Source: Chloroflexota bacterium (GTDB lineage Bacteria > Chloroflexota > Dehalococcoidia > Lucifugimonadales > Lucifugimonadaceae). From it: a stretch of 64,000 bases of DNA. The position numbers and the translations under genes are program-made. This document shows, one piece after another, positions 8,717 to 17,516 of the stretch (positions within the stretch are counted from its first letter, which is position 1; every line of letters begins with the position of its first letter). The notes under the pieces were generated by a model that was given only the letters and a program-made list of their open reading frames with translations, ran no database searches and was not told the origin of the DNA. Location of the stretch: assembly GCA_029262735.1 (NCBI GenBank), contig JAJCYY010000018.1, positions 1 through 64,000 of the forward strand. The letters run 5' to 3'.

Positions 8717-10216
8717 ATGCGAATCGCAGCACTTGGTTTTCTTCACGAGACGAACACGTTCCAATCGGTGAAGACTGACTACGCGTCCTTCGAAAATTTC
8801 GAGTTCCTTCGCGGCAAGCAGATGGCCGAAAGACACGCGACCGCCAACTCCACACTCACTGGTTACTTCCAGGGTGCGTCGATGTATGAGTTCGATCTTG
8901 TCCCACTGCTTTTCACGTTCACAGGTCCAACCGGAACCATCACGAAAGACGCATTCGATCGCATCACTGCTGAGATGATCGACATGCTGAAAAAAGGTGG
9001 CCCCTGGGACGGCGTTCTGCTGGCGCAGCATGGCGCGGCGGTGACCGAGGAACACCCCGACATGGACGGCGAGGTGGCGCTGCGGGTTAAGCAGGCGGTT
9101 GGCGTTAACACACCGGTGGTGATGACATTCGATCTGCATTCGAACATAACGCAAAAGCAAATCGCCAACACCGAGTCCATTGTGGTCTATCGCACTAATC
9201 CGCATCTTGATCCGGTGGAGAGAGCGGTCGAGGCCTCGGAAATCCTCGTGAAAACCATCCGCGGCGAAGTGAAGCCGTACCAAAACCTGGTGCAGGTGCC
9301 GATGATCATCAACATCGTCAAGCAACCCACCTCTTTCGGTCCGATGAAGGAAATCATGGACGATGTCGCAGAGGTTGTGAGTAAACGCGGTGTGCTGTCC
9401 GCAAGTTGCGGACAGGGATTCCCGTACGCGGATGTTGAGCAGATGGGCATCTCGTTCCTGGTCATCACGGACGATGATCCTGATCTGGCGGCTCAGCAGG
9501 CGGACTGGCTGGCACGAAGGGCCTGGGACAGACGGGCCGAGTTGCAGAACGACTCACCGTCAATGACGGAAGCTGTGGAGAGGGCCGTGACCGCCCCCGC
9601 CTCGGAAAAACCCACGGTGATCATGGACGTTGGAGACAACGTTGGTGGCGGCGGGACTGCAGACTCGACTCACCTTCTGGCCGAGGCGAAAAGGCAGGGA
9701 ATGAAGGGCGAACGCAGCCTGTTGATGTCTCTGTTCGACCCTGCGGCGGTGCAGGCCTGCGTCAAGGCAGGCGTGCGCTCGACAGTGACGATCAAGGTAG
9801 GTGCGGGGACGGACGAGTTACACGGGAGGCCCGTCGAGGTTACCGGTTATGTGCGGGCGATCACTGACGGGAAATTTGAGGAGCCGAAGCCGACTCATGG
9901 CGGGTTCCGCTTCTTCGACTACGGACCGTCGGCTGCCCTGGACACCACCGATGGCTACACGCTGGTGCTGCACACCGAGCGCGGCATCGGCAACATGAGC
10001 CGCCAGCAGTACTACTTCATGGGCATCTTCCCGGAGCAGTACCGAACCATCGTGTGCAAAGGCACCGTGTCCCCGCGGGCCGCATACGAGCCGATTGCCA
10101 GGGAGATAATCGCCGCGAACACACCCGGAGTGACAAGCGCCGACATGTCCAGCTTCAACTACGTGAACCGTCGAAAGCCCCTCTATCCGTTCGAGCCGGA
10201 TGCTGTGTTCGACTGA
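8717..10216 (+). CDS. M81 family metallopeptidase (MlrC/microcystinase-C-like)
   Basis: This 499-residue protein belongs to the M81 family (MlrC, DUF1485 N-terminal half plus MlrC C-terminal half), zinc hydrolases known for processing linearised microcystin fragments and probably other unusual peptides. Marks are GFLHETNTF at residues 6-14, MTFDLHSN with a metal-binding His, FGPMKE, SFGQ-like SASCGQGFPYADVEQMG, and DVGDNVGGGGTADS. There is no signal peptide, so it should act in the cytoplasm. The ATG at 8717 has GGAGG five bases upstream. It diverges from the peptide-type ABC importer, suggesting that imported peptides or amide compounds are its substrates. Family firm, substrate inferred. 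Confidence 0.9.
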   Translation: MRIAALGFLHETNTFQSVKTDYASFENFEFLRGKQMAERHATANSTLTGYFQGASMYEFDLVPLLFTFTGPTGTITKDAFDRITAEMIDMLKKGGPWDGVLLAQHGAAVTEEHPDMDGEVALRVKQAVGVNTPVVMTFDLHSNITQKQIANTESIVVYRTNPHLDPVERAVEASEILVKTIRGEVKPYQNLVQVPMIINIVKQPTSFGPMKEIMDDVAEVVSKRGVLSASCGQGFPYADVEQMGISFLVITDDDPDLAAQQADWLARRAWDRRAELQNDSPSMTEAVERAVTAPASEKPTVIMDVGDNVGGGGTADSTHLLAEAKRQGMKGERSLLMSLFDPAAVQACVKAGVRSTVTIKVGAGTDELHGRPVEVTGYVRAITDGKFEEPKPTHGGFRFFDYGPSAALDTTDGYTLVLHTERGIGNMSRQQYYFMGIFPEQYRTIVCKGTVSPRAAYEPIAREIIAANTPGVTSADMSSFNYVNRRKPLYPFEPDAVFD

Positions 10217-10861
10217 GCTCGAAAATGAAGTCGGCTGGTCTAGTTCTACCTTCTTCCCTCAAGCTCCAAGTAACGCCAAAGGTATTCGCACTCGTCGTTT
10301 TGGCTTGCCGAAGGAAAACATGAGTGAAATGTGCACCAGATCACACAGATCTGATCCTGCCGGGTTAGCTCTGATCAACACCGAGTTCGCAGTCGATGCA
10401 TCGGTGAAGTTCGCAACCCTAAGAACCGCTCCCGTCGACTAGGAACGCGAACAAGCGGGTGGTGCACCCGGTCACCCTCACCTGCGATCGACCTTGACCG
10501 GGCTGTTAAGTCGTCAACGGAGTTCTGGACAACGGGGATAAGTCGCTCCGTTTTGCTGATGATTTGCCTCGACTCGCCAATCGCAGAAGCCTCAACATCC
10601 TCTACGCACCTTCGTGTGATACCACACCTCCTTCCCGTCTTCATCACCCTGAACGACGTGCCCTACATGCGTTCGGAGACAGAATTACAGGATTGGATCG
10701 GATCGAAAAGCAGTAGCGCGGCTCGGCTGTCCTCACAAATTCCTCATCTCTCTTTCCGATCCTCTCACAGGTCCCTCACATCCGTGATGTTCTCGTATGT
10801 GAAGCAATGCACAAAGTGACCTAAGTAACGTTTTATTAACTGCAGTAAGGGGTGGGACACT
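10217..10861. other. Long leader upstream of the molybdoenzyme operon
   Basis: This 645-bp stretch has no credible gene. It must contain the promoter of the eight-gene molybdoenzyme cluster. Near its right end are an A/T-rich stretch (GTTTTATTAAC about 10829-10839), a near-palindrome around CTGCAG, and AAGGGG about nine bases before the GTG start. At 10337-10351 the hexamer CAGATC is repeated with a 3-base gap. I saw no clear FNR box (TTGAT-N4-ATCAA) or NarL-type heptamer pair, so the expected oxygen or nitrate control cannot be shown. Confidence 0.45.
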
Positions 10862-13800
10862 GTGGCTCGCGAGATCTCCCGGCGGAACTTTCTGAAGCTT
10901 TCTGGAGCTTCGGCCGCCGCCCTAACCGCTGCGTTTGCCACCAACCGAGTCGCATTTCTCCAACCCCTTGTCGGCATCGATAACCCGCTGAGCTTCTACC
11001 CGAACCGCGACTGGGAGAGTCTCTATCGCGACCAGAACCGGGTCGACCGGGTTTTCTCGTTCGTCTGCGCTCCCAACGACACCCACAACTGCCGCCTGAA
11101 CGCTTCAGTTCGCAATGGTGTCGTCACGCGGATAGAGCAGCCATATGACGTGGGGAACTACAAAGATCTCGACGGCAACAGCGCCACCGCGACCTGGAAC
11201 CCGCGAGGCTGCTTGAAAGGTCTCGCCTATTCACGCCGCGTCTACAGCCCCTCCCGCATCAAGCATCCAGTTATCCGGAAAGGGTGGAAGGAGTGGGCAG
11301 ACCTCGGCTTCCCACGCACCGCTAATGGCCGTCCCGACCCCAAGTACATGAAGCGCGGTGAGGACGAGTGGATTCGCATGGACTGGGACCAGCTGTTCCA
11401 GTATGCCGCTAAGGGAATGGACAACATCGCCCGCACTTACAGCGGTGATGATGGCGCAGCGTTCCTGCGTGAGCAGGGTTATCCCGAGGAGATGCTGGAC
11501 ACCCTGAAAGACCCTGACGGTGACTACGCAGGCATCCGCACGTTTAAGCTCCGTGGCGGCATGGCCTTCCTGGGTGCCACACGTCTCACCGCTGCATACC
11601 GGTTCGGCAACATGCTCTCGCTTCTGGACAACCAGATACGCGGCAAAGGTCCCGAAAAATCGATGGGCACCCGCGGTTTTGACAACTATGCGTGGCATAC
11701 AGACCTGCCGCCGGGTCACCCGATGGTCCATGGCGTTCAGACGTTCGACCAGGAGTTCAATGACTTCTGGAACTCCGACCTCATTGTCATGACCGGGCTG
11801 AACCTCGTCTCGAACAAGATGGCTGACCCAATTTGGTGGCAATCGTTGATGGAGCGGGACGGAAAAATTATTGTCATTTCGCCCGAGTACAGCGCATCTG
11901 CGCCCAAGTCGAACTACTGGGTCCAGATCAGGCAGGGCTCTGACGTAGCGCTGAATATGGCGATCGCCGGCCTAATCATGCGAGAAGGGACCTACAAGGA
12001 CGACTACATCAAGCGGTTTTCGGACCTGCCAACACTTGTTAGGACGGACAACCTCAAAGTTATCCGTGCTGAAGAAATCGACGCTATAGACGAGCTCGAC
12101 CCGGGCGACACATGGTTTGATGAAAACAATGAGCCGGTCCAAACGATGGACGATGAGTTGAAGACCAGTTCAGTCCTGATGACTGGCAACGGCCCGATTG
12201 GAGTCAGCCGCACAGCAGTCGGTGAACACATGGAGTTCGAGCTCGGAGAACGTGGACTCAGCCTTAACGACATTGAAGTCGACTGGACTGGCACGGTTCA
12301 GACCAAAGACGGACCGGTTGAAGCACGAACGGTTTTCAACCTGTACATGGAACTGACCGAGGAATACACGCTGGAGAACGCGGAGAAGATCACTTCCGTT
12401 CCGGTCGCGACGATCAGGGAGCTGACTGACGATATCGTTGCTGCGAAGTCTGTTGGATTCCTGACCGGCATGGGCTCGAACATGTACTTCCACAACGATC
12501 TGATCAACAGGTCGCACTACATCGTTGCCATTCTGACCGGCAACGTTGGCAAGCCGGGTGGGAACGTCGGCAGTTACGCCGGTAACTACAAAGCCCCGGT
12601 ATTTAACGGTCTTCCCTCTTACATATTGGAAGACCCGTTTGATCAGACGATGGACACCAACGTTGACGGACGCGATATCAAGAAACGCAACAAGCTCCGG
12701 TTCGAGTCAGTCCATTTCTGGGACCACGGTGATCGCCCACTAATTATCGATACTCCGGCCGAAGGGAGAGTTGTTCTCACCGGCGAAAGCCACATGCCGA
12801 GCCCTTCCAAAGTCGTATGGGCTTGCAATGCGAACCTGCTGGGAGTGGCCAAATGGCACTACAACCAGATCGCCAACGTGCAGCCGTTCCAGGAGCTCTG
12901 GGTTGGACAGGACTACGAATGGAACATGAACTGCGAGTACGCGGACATGGTGTTCCCTGTCGATTCCTGGGTTGAGTTCAGCAGGCCGGACATGACCGCA
13001 TCCTGCACCAACCCGTTCGTCCAGATGTTCCCGAGAGGTGGTATTGGCAGGCTTCACGACACAAGGCAGGACATTGAGGTCTTCGCCGGTGTGGCAGGAG
13101 CGCTTACCGACCTGACGGGTGAGGAGCGTTTCAGGAGGCACTGGAAGTTCGTCGGTGAAGACAATGTCGAGGTGTATCTCCAGAGGATCATCGACGCGAG
13201 CTCAACTCTGCGCGGGTACAACGCACGCGAAATGATAGCCGCCGATACCGGTTTCCTTGCCTTGTTCCGCACTTATCCGCGCATTCCTGGTTGGGAGCAG
13301 GTCCAGGAGAGCAAGCCGTTCTTCACGCGCACCGGCCGACTCGAACTCTACAGGGAAGAGGATGAGTGGATCAGCCAGGGCGAGAATCTGATCGTCCACC
13401 GTGAGCCAATCGAGGCGACGCCTTATCAGCCACGGGTGATCATCGCAAAATCTACATTCGGCGCAATACGCCCGAAGGACTACGGCATTCCACCTGAAGA
13501 CACCACGGATGCCAAATCTCTCTTCAATCGCAGGATGACGACTGATCAGATGCTGCAGTCTTCCAACCCGCTGCTGAAGCGCGGGCTGCGGTTCCACCTG
13601 TCCACTCCGAAACCGCGCCACCGCACTCACTCCTCGTGGAGCACGAGCGACTGGAACGCGATCTGGTCCAGCAACTTCGGCGACCCGTACCGCAGAGACA
13701 CCAGGGTTCCGTGGGTTGGTGAAGAAGAGATGGACATCCACCCGGATGACGCCAAGGGACTTGGCCTCAAGGACGGAGATTATGTGTGGGTGGACGCGAA

Positions 13801-14302
13801 TCCCGACGACCGGCCATTCGAAGGTCACCAGGAACGTCCCGAACTCGCCAAGATTGCTCGCCTGATGGTCCGAGTCCATTTCAACCCCGCGATGCCGACC
13901 GGGATGCTCATCATCATTCACGGCGGGCATGGCGCAACGCACCGATCGAAAAAGGCGCAGCAGGAGAACGAAGACGGATCAAGTATCGGGGACACCGGCT
14001 ACATCGCCACGTTCCGGAGTGGCTCCCAGCAAAGCGCCGTCCGGTCATGGCTGCAGCCAACGCAGATGACCGAGTCTCTGGTCCACAAAGACTTCTTCAC
14101 CAACAAGATCCTCAAGGGATACACGGTGGACACTCATACACCGACCGGTGCTCCAAAAGAGGTGATGGTCAGCGTGACGCACGCCGAAGATGGCGGCCTG
14201 AACGGCGTTGGGGCATGGAATACCGGTGAGTCCGGCCTGACTCCTGGTAACGAAAACGCAGATATGAAGAAATTCCTGGAAGGTGGCTACATTGTCACCT
14301 GA
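10862..14302 (+). CDS. Tat-exported molybdopterin oxidoreductase catalytic (alpha) subunit, type II DMSO reductase family
   Basis: This 1146-residue protein is the bis-MGD molybdenum catalytic subunit of a membrane-bound respiratory or dehydrogenase complex (NarG, ClrA/PcrA, DdhA, EbdA group). The N-terminus has a perfect twin-arginine motif SRRNFLK at residues 6-12 and a hydrophobic stretch, so the folded enzyme is exported. The proximal Fe-S motif reads Cys69-x3-Asp73-x3-Cys77 then Cys117. The region GFDNYAWHTDLPPGHP (residues about 273-288) matches the segment carrying the Mo-ligating Asp in type II enzymes and resembles haloarchaeal-type nitrate reductases. The GTG start follows AAGGGG. 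Genes for the Fe-S, haem and chaperone partners follow. Nitrate, (per)chlorate, DMS or a hydrocarbon could be the substrate; sequence alone does not decide. Confidence 0.9.
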   Translation: MAREISRRNFLKLSGASAAALTAAFATNRVAFLQPLVGIDNPLSFYPNRDWESLYRDQNRVDRVFSFVCAPNDTHNCRLNASVRNGVVTRIEQPYDVGNYKDLDGNSATATWNPRGCLKGLAYSRRVYSPSRIKHPVIRKGWKEWADLGFPRTANGRPDPKYMKRGEDEWIRMDWDQLFQYAAKGMDNIARTYSGDDGAAFLREQGYPEEMLDTLKDPDGDYAGIRTFKLRGGMAFLGATRLTAAYRFGNMLSLLDNQIRGKGPEKSMGTRGFDNYAWHTDLPPGHPMVHGVQTFDQEFNDFWNSDLIVMTGLNLVSNKMADPIWWQSLMERDGKIIVISPEYSASAPKSNYWVQIRQGSDVALNMAIAGLIMREGTYKDDYIKRFSDLPTLVRTDNLKVIRAEEIDAIDELDPGDTWFDENNEPVQTMDDELKTSSVLMTGNGPIGVSRTAVGEHMEFELGERGLSLNDIEVDWTGTVQTKDGPVEARTVFNLYMELTEEYTLENAEKITSVPVATIRELTDDIVAAKSVGFLTGMGSNMYFHNDLINRSHYIVAILTGNVGKPGGNVGSYAGNYKAPVFNGLPSYILEDPFDQTMDTNVDGRDIKKRNKLRFESVHFWDHGDRPLIIDTPAEGRVVLTGESHMPSPSKVVWACNANLLGVAKWHYNQIANVQPFQELWVGQDYEWNMNCEYADMVFPVDSWVEFSRPDMTASCTNPFVQMFPRGGIGRLHDTRQDIEVFAGVAGALTDLTGEERFRRHWKFVGEDNVEVYLQRIIDASSTLRGYNAREMIAADTGFLALFRTYPRIPGWEQVQESKPFFTRTGRLELYREEDEWISQGENLIVHREPIEATPYQPRVIIAKSTFGAIRPKDYGIPPEDTTDAKSLFNRRMTTDQMLQSSNPLLKRGLRFHLSTPKPRHRTHSSWSTSDWNAIWSSNFGDPYRRDTRVPWVGEEEMDIHPDDAKGLGLKDGDYVWVDANPDDRPFEGHQERPELAKIARLMVRVHFNPAMPTGMLIIIHGGHGATHRSKKAQQENEDGSSIGDTGYIATFRSGSQQSAVRSWLQPTQMTESLVHKDFFTNKILKGYTVDTHTPTGAPKEVMVSVTHAEDGGLNGVGAWNTGESGLTPGNENADMKKFLEGGYIVT

Positions 14303-14645
14303 TAAGACGCCTCCTCAAGCGCCGGGATCGCCGATTGGCTGGTACAACGACGTGCCCGTGAGTCACCCGGCTCAAAAACCGGTTGACCCCGAAGACCCGT
14401 TCGACACGATGGCTTTGCGGGTGCCGTTCGAGGACCCGGACCAGGGACTGCTGGAAGCGGCAACCTGCTACGTGGAAGAGCTGATCACCATGGGCTACAC
14501 AGACCTGATGATCCTCAGCCTGTTCCGCAAGCCGTTCTACATGGGCCTGAACCCGATCTACGAAAAGCGGGGCGCCGATTTCGCAAAACAACTAATCGCT
14601 GATCGCCGTGCCGATCTGGCGGACAACGGTCTGTACCCAAGGTAG
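14283..14645 (+). CDS. Unrecognised small protein between molybdoenzyme alpha and beta genes
   Basis: This 120-residue protein is not one I recognise. It overlaps the end of the alpha gene by 20 bases and ends 18 bases before the beta gene, so it is almost certainly co-translated with the complex. It has no signal peptide or membrane span. The first 50 residues are Pro/Asp-rich (PPQAPGSPIGWY, PVDPEDPFD) and look extended; the rest (about residues 52-115) looks helical, with LLEAATCYVEELITMGYTDLMILSLF and an AKQLIADRRADLADNG tail. Possible roles are a small structural subunit, an assembly factor, or a linker between alpha and beta. The GTG at 14283 is used; TTG at 14292 is better spaced from GGAAGG. 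Confidence 0.75.
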   Translation: MATLSPDKTPPQAPGSPIGWYNDVPVSHPAQKPVDPEDPFDTMALRVPFEDPDQGLLEAATCYVEELITMGYTDLMILSLFRKPFYMGLNPIYEKRGADFAKQLIADRRADLADNGLYPR

Positions 14646-14663
14646 TTCAAAGGGAATTCTTGT

Positions 14664-15782
14664 ATGCCGAAAGTATTCAACTGGCAACTTAACCGTGAGA
14701 TGGACTACCAGTATGAGGAGTCCAGACCCGAAAAGCAGTTTGCCATCGTCTTCAACATCAACCGCTGCATCGGTTGCCAGACATGCACGATGGCATGCAA
14801 AAACACCTGGACCTACAGCGAGGGCCAGGAAACGATGTGGTGGAACAACGTCGAGACGAAGCCGTATGGCGGTTATCCGAGGCACTGGGACACAAAGCTG
14901 ATCTCGATGCTCGGACCCGGCAAGTGGAACAGCGAGACGTATGAAGGCCCGACAATTTTCGAGAATGTCCCCGGAGGCGAGCGCGTCCTCGGACACATGC
15001 CGACCGATGAGGACTGGGCGACGCCAAACCTGTATGAGGACACTCCGGCCGGCACTCTCGAACACGGCACCAGCCTTCCTGAGCACAACCCCTGGATGTT
15101 CTACCTGCAGCGGACCTGTAATCACTGCACCTACCCGGGCTGCCTGGCGTCTTGCCCCCGGAAAGCTATCTACAAGCGCGAAGAAGACGGCGTGGTACTG
15201 GTAGACCAGGAGAGGTGCCGCGGATACCGAGAGTGCGTTAAAGGTTGTCCGTACAAAAAGACGATGTACCGCCCGACCACAAAGGTCAGTGAGAAGTGCA
15301 TCGGCTGCTTCCCGCGTATTGAGCAAGGCCTGGGATCTCGCTGCGTTGTGGCATGTGTTGGCAAGATCAGGCTGCAGGGCTGGGTTAGCCCACCGGACAA
15401 CTTTCGAGCGGACAACCCGCTGGACTACCTGGTCCACGTGGCGAAGGTAGCGCTGCCGCTCTATCCGCAGTTTGGAACTGAGCCAAACCTCTACTACATT
15501 CCGCCGCGTTGGGCACCGCGTCCGTTCCTGAAACAGCTCTTCGGCGCAGGCGTTGACCACGCTATCGAAACCTACACGAAGCCTGACGACACTCTGTTTG
15601 GTCTGCTGAGGCTATTCGGAGTTACTGAGAAGGTCATCGACAGGTTTGAAGTAAACGATCGTGAAGCAGTCGGGTGGGATGAAGAGGGCCGCGAAGTAGC
15701 CCGGATGCCTTTCGACGAACCGATGTACATCCGGCAGGAAATTGACACTCGCTTCGATGTGCAGCGGATCAACGAACCGTAA
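14664..15782 (+). CDS. Molybdoenzyme Fe-S (beta) subunit, NarH/DdhB/EbdB-like
   Basis: This 372-residue electron-transfer subunit carries four ferredoxin-like Cys motifs: C35-x2-C38-x2-C41-x3-C45; C152-x2-C155-x4-C160-x3-C164; C185-x5-C191-x3-C195; C212-x2-C215-x11-C227-x3-C231. In the third motif Tyr188 stands where a cluster Cys would be (Trp in NarH), which in this family means one [3Fe-4S] and three [4Fe-4S] clusters. It has no export signal of its own and should be carried across the membrane with the Tat-exported alpha subunit. It passes electrons between the alpha subunit and the haem of the gamma subunit. The ATG at 14664 has only a weak AAGGGAA upstream. Assignment is firm. Confidence 0.93.
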   Translation: MPKVFNWQLNREMDYQYEESRPEKQFAIVFNINRCIGCQTCTMACKNTWTYSEGQETMWWNNVETKPYGGYPRHWDTKLISMLGPGKWNSETYEGPTIFENVPGGERVLGHMPTDEDWATPNLYEDTPAGTLEHGTSLPEHNPWMFYLQRTCNHCTYPGCLASCPRKAIYKREEDGVVLVDQERCRGYRECVKGCPYKKTMYRPTTKVSEKCIGCFPRIEQGLGSRCVVACVGKIRLQGWVSPPDNFRADNPLDYLVHVAKVALPLYPQFGTEPNLYYIPPRWAPRPFLKQLFGAGVDHAIETYTKPDDTLFGLLRLFGVTEKVIDRFEVNDREAVGWDEEGREVARMPFDEPMYIRQEIDTRFDVQRINEP

Positions 15783-15846
15783 ACAAAAACCCTGGTTGGG
15801 ACGAGAAAGAACCGGTAAACAAGATGAGAAATAACGGGGTAGCGCA

Positions 15847-16890
15847 ATGAAACCCGTCTACGCACTCCTGCTGGTGTTTCTTGTCGCGGCTGTTGTAGTC
15901 ACAGCGACTCGTAATTCGTTTGTGGCCTCGGCCCAGACAGATCTACGCGTCATCTACACAGACCAGGATCTGCCGATAAACGACCCGAATGCCGCACTCT
16001 GGGCACAGGCGCCTGAGATAAACGTGCCGTTAAGCGGTCAGAACATTACCGCACCGTTTGGCCTCGACCCGGCGGTCGATACGATCCGGATGAGATCTCT
16101 GCACAACGGTGGCTGGGTGGCCTTCCTCCTCGAGTGGGACGACTCCACACAGGATCTCGGCGGCGGCTCGCTCGATTTCCGTGACTCGGTCGCACTCCAA
16201 TTCCCTGTCCACGGTGGTCAGCCGTTTGTCTGCATGGGAGTGATGGGAGCCGAGGTCAACATTCTCCACTGGCGAGGAGACTTCCAGCGAGACATCGAGG
16301 AAGGTGTGCCATCCATAGATGAGATTTTTCCGCGAGCCGCTGCAAGTATCTACCCCGGTGAAGCAGACATCGCGTTCACCGCTGGGCTCGCCGCAGGAAA
16401 TCCGCTTTCAAGCCTCACAAAACCTTCAGCGGTTGAAGACCTGATCGCAACCGGTTTCGGCACGCTCGAAACACAGGACCACGCCGATGTGACGGGATGG
16501 GGAGCCTGGGACGGTGACAAGTGGAAGGCCGTAATCGCAAGACCCCTTGTGACCGGCGACGATCAGGATGCTCAACTTACGCCTGGTCAGCAGATGCCGG
16601 TTGCTCTTGCTGCATGGGACGGGGATAACCGCGATGTCAACGGCAGGAAAGCGGTTTCGGCCTGGATCACGGTTGCCCTTGACGAGGTTCCGGGAAACGG
16701 AGTCGCACCGCAACCGACTGCGACAACTGCGGCCGGAGCGCCAACGCCGATCATCACCCCGACGCCGATTTTCATACAGGGTGACGGTGAAGGAACGACT
16801 CAGATAGCGATAGTTGTGGGTCTGATCGTCTTCTTCACGGTCTCTGTCCCGGTGGCCGCTGCGTTAATCGGCCGGAGGCGAGCGTCATGA
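15847..16890 (+). CDS. Haem-b (gamma) subunit, ethylbenzene-dehydrogenase-related domain, membrane-anchored
   Basis: This 347-residue protein has a Sec-type signal peptide (residues 1-29, ending ASA), a globular domain of the ethylbenzene dehydrogenase gamma/DdhC/ClrC type, a Thr/Pro-rich linker (about 285-318) and a C-terminal membrane helix followed by GRRRAS. Soluble relatives bind one haem b through Met and Lys. Candidates here are Met130 or Met133 in FVCMGVMG and Lys268 in NGRKAVSAW, flanked by the conserved NILHWRGDF. The C-terminal anchor differs from free periplasmic versions and would tether the complex to the outer face of the membrane. Its stop overlaps the chaperone start by 4 bases (ATGA). 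Confidence 0.85.
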   Translation: MKPVYALLLVFLVAAVVVTATRNSFVASAQTDLRVIYTDQDLPINDPNAALWAQAPEINVPLSGQNITAPFGLDPAVDTIRMRSLHNGGWVAFLLEWDDSTQDLGGGSLDFRDSVALQFPVHGGQPFVCMGVMGAEVNILHWRGDFQRDIEEGVPSIDEIFPRAAASIYPGEADIAFTAGLAAGNPLSSLTKPSAVEDLIATGFGTLETQDHADVTGWGAWDGDKWKAVIARPLVTGDDQDAQLTPGQQMPVALAAWDGDNRDVNGRKAVSAWITVALDEVPGNGVAPQPTATTAAGAPTPIITPTPIFIQGDGEGTTQIAIVVGLIVFFTVSVPVAAALIGRRRAS

Positions 16891-17516
16891 CAACAGCATC
16901 GACAGTGACCGCGTTGTTGGAAAGCGCCGAGTGGTACGAGACGTTCGCTTTGATGTTCAAGCAACCGACAGACGAATCAGTTGCCAGGATGCGCACTCTC
17001 GTCTCTGGCTTTGCTCAAGGGGCGGATTCCGGTGAGCTTCTTCGCCGGTTTCACGATGACCTGGCAAACCTGGATGTGGATTCCTTTCGACGTGAGTACA
17101 ACCGGCTGTTCACTACTGCCGGTGCGTGTCGGGCCAACGAAACAGACTACGAGCGGCTGTCGTTCAGCATGACTCAGCAGCTTGCAGACGTCTCTGGCTT
17201 CTATCAGGCGTTCGGCATCCAGGTCGACCCCACTTCCGGTGAACGGCCTGACTACATTGGCACAGAGCTTGAGTTCATGAGGCTTTTACTTCTCAAACAG
17301 GCTTATGCCGAAGAAAACGGCTTGTCTGAACAGGCGGAGATCACCGAGAAGGCGGCCCATGAGTTCATTCGGTCACACCTGGTGAACTGGATTCCGGCGT
17401 TCTCTGCGGCACTACTCAAGGTCACGGACGGAACGGGACCGTACGCCACAACAGCAACATTGCTGGAAGCGTTTGTATCGGCCGAGGGCGACAGGGTTCC
17501 GGAGAAGGCTGTCTGA
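16887..17516 (+). CDS. TorD/NarJ-type molybdoenzyme chaperone
   Basis: This 209-residue all-helical cytoplasmic protein belongs to the TorD/DmsD/NarJ family, which binds the Tat signal or the apo-form of the molybdenum subunit until the cofactor is inserted. Visible marks are DSFRREYNRLFTT, the DYIGTELEFMRLLLLKQAYA helix, and FIRSHLVNWIPAFSAAL, which correspond to the conserved YxxLF, ELxFM and HLxxWxP motifs. It overlaps the gamma gene (ATGA) and the next membrane-protein gene (TGATG), so it is translated as part of the operon. The partner is presumably the alpha subunit at 10862. Confidence 0.88.
   Translation: MTTASTVTALLESAEWYETFALMFKQPTDESVARMRTLVSGFAQGADSGELLRRFHDDLANLDVDSFRREYNRLFTTAGACRANETDYERLSFSMTQQLADVSGFYQAFGIQVDPTSGERPDYIGTELEFMRLLLLKQAYAEENGLSEQAEITEKAAHEFIRSHLVNWIPAFSAALLKVTDGTGPYATTATLLEAFVSAEGDRVPEKAV

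Noticed and set aside
10337..10351. Direct repeat CAGATC-ACA-CAGATC as a possible response-regulator site
   Set aside because: Only two short copies exist, and no matching regulator or promoter elements are near; too weak to call.
10217..10861. Short open frames on both strands upstream of the molybdoenzyme operon
   Set aside because: They are under 100 codons, overlap one another, lack ribosome sites and show no domain features; the stretch is better treated as leader DNA.
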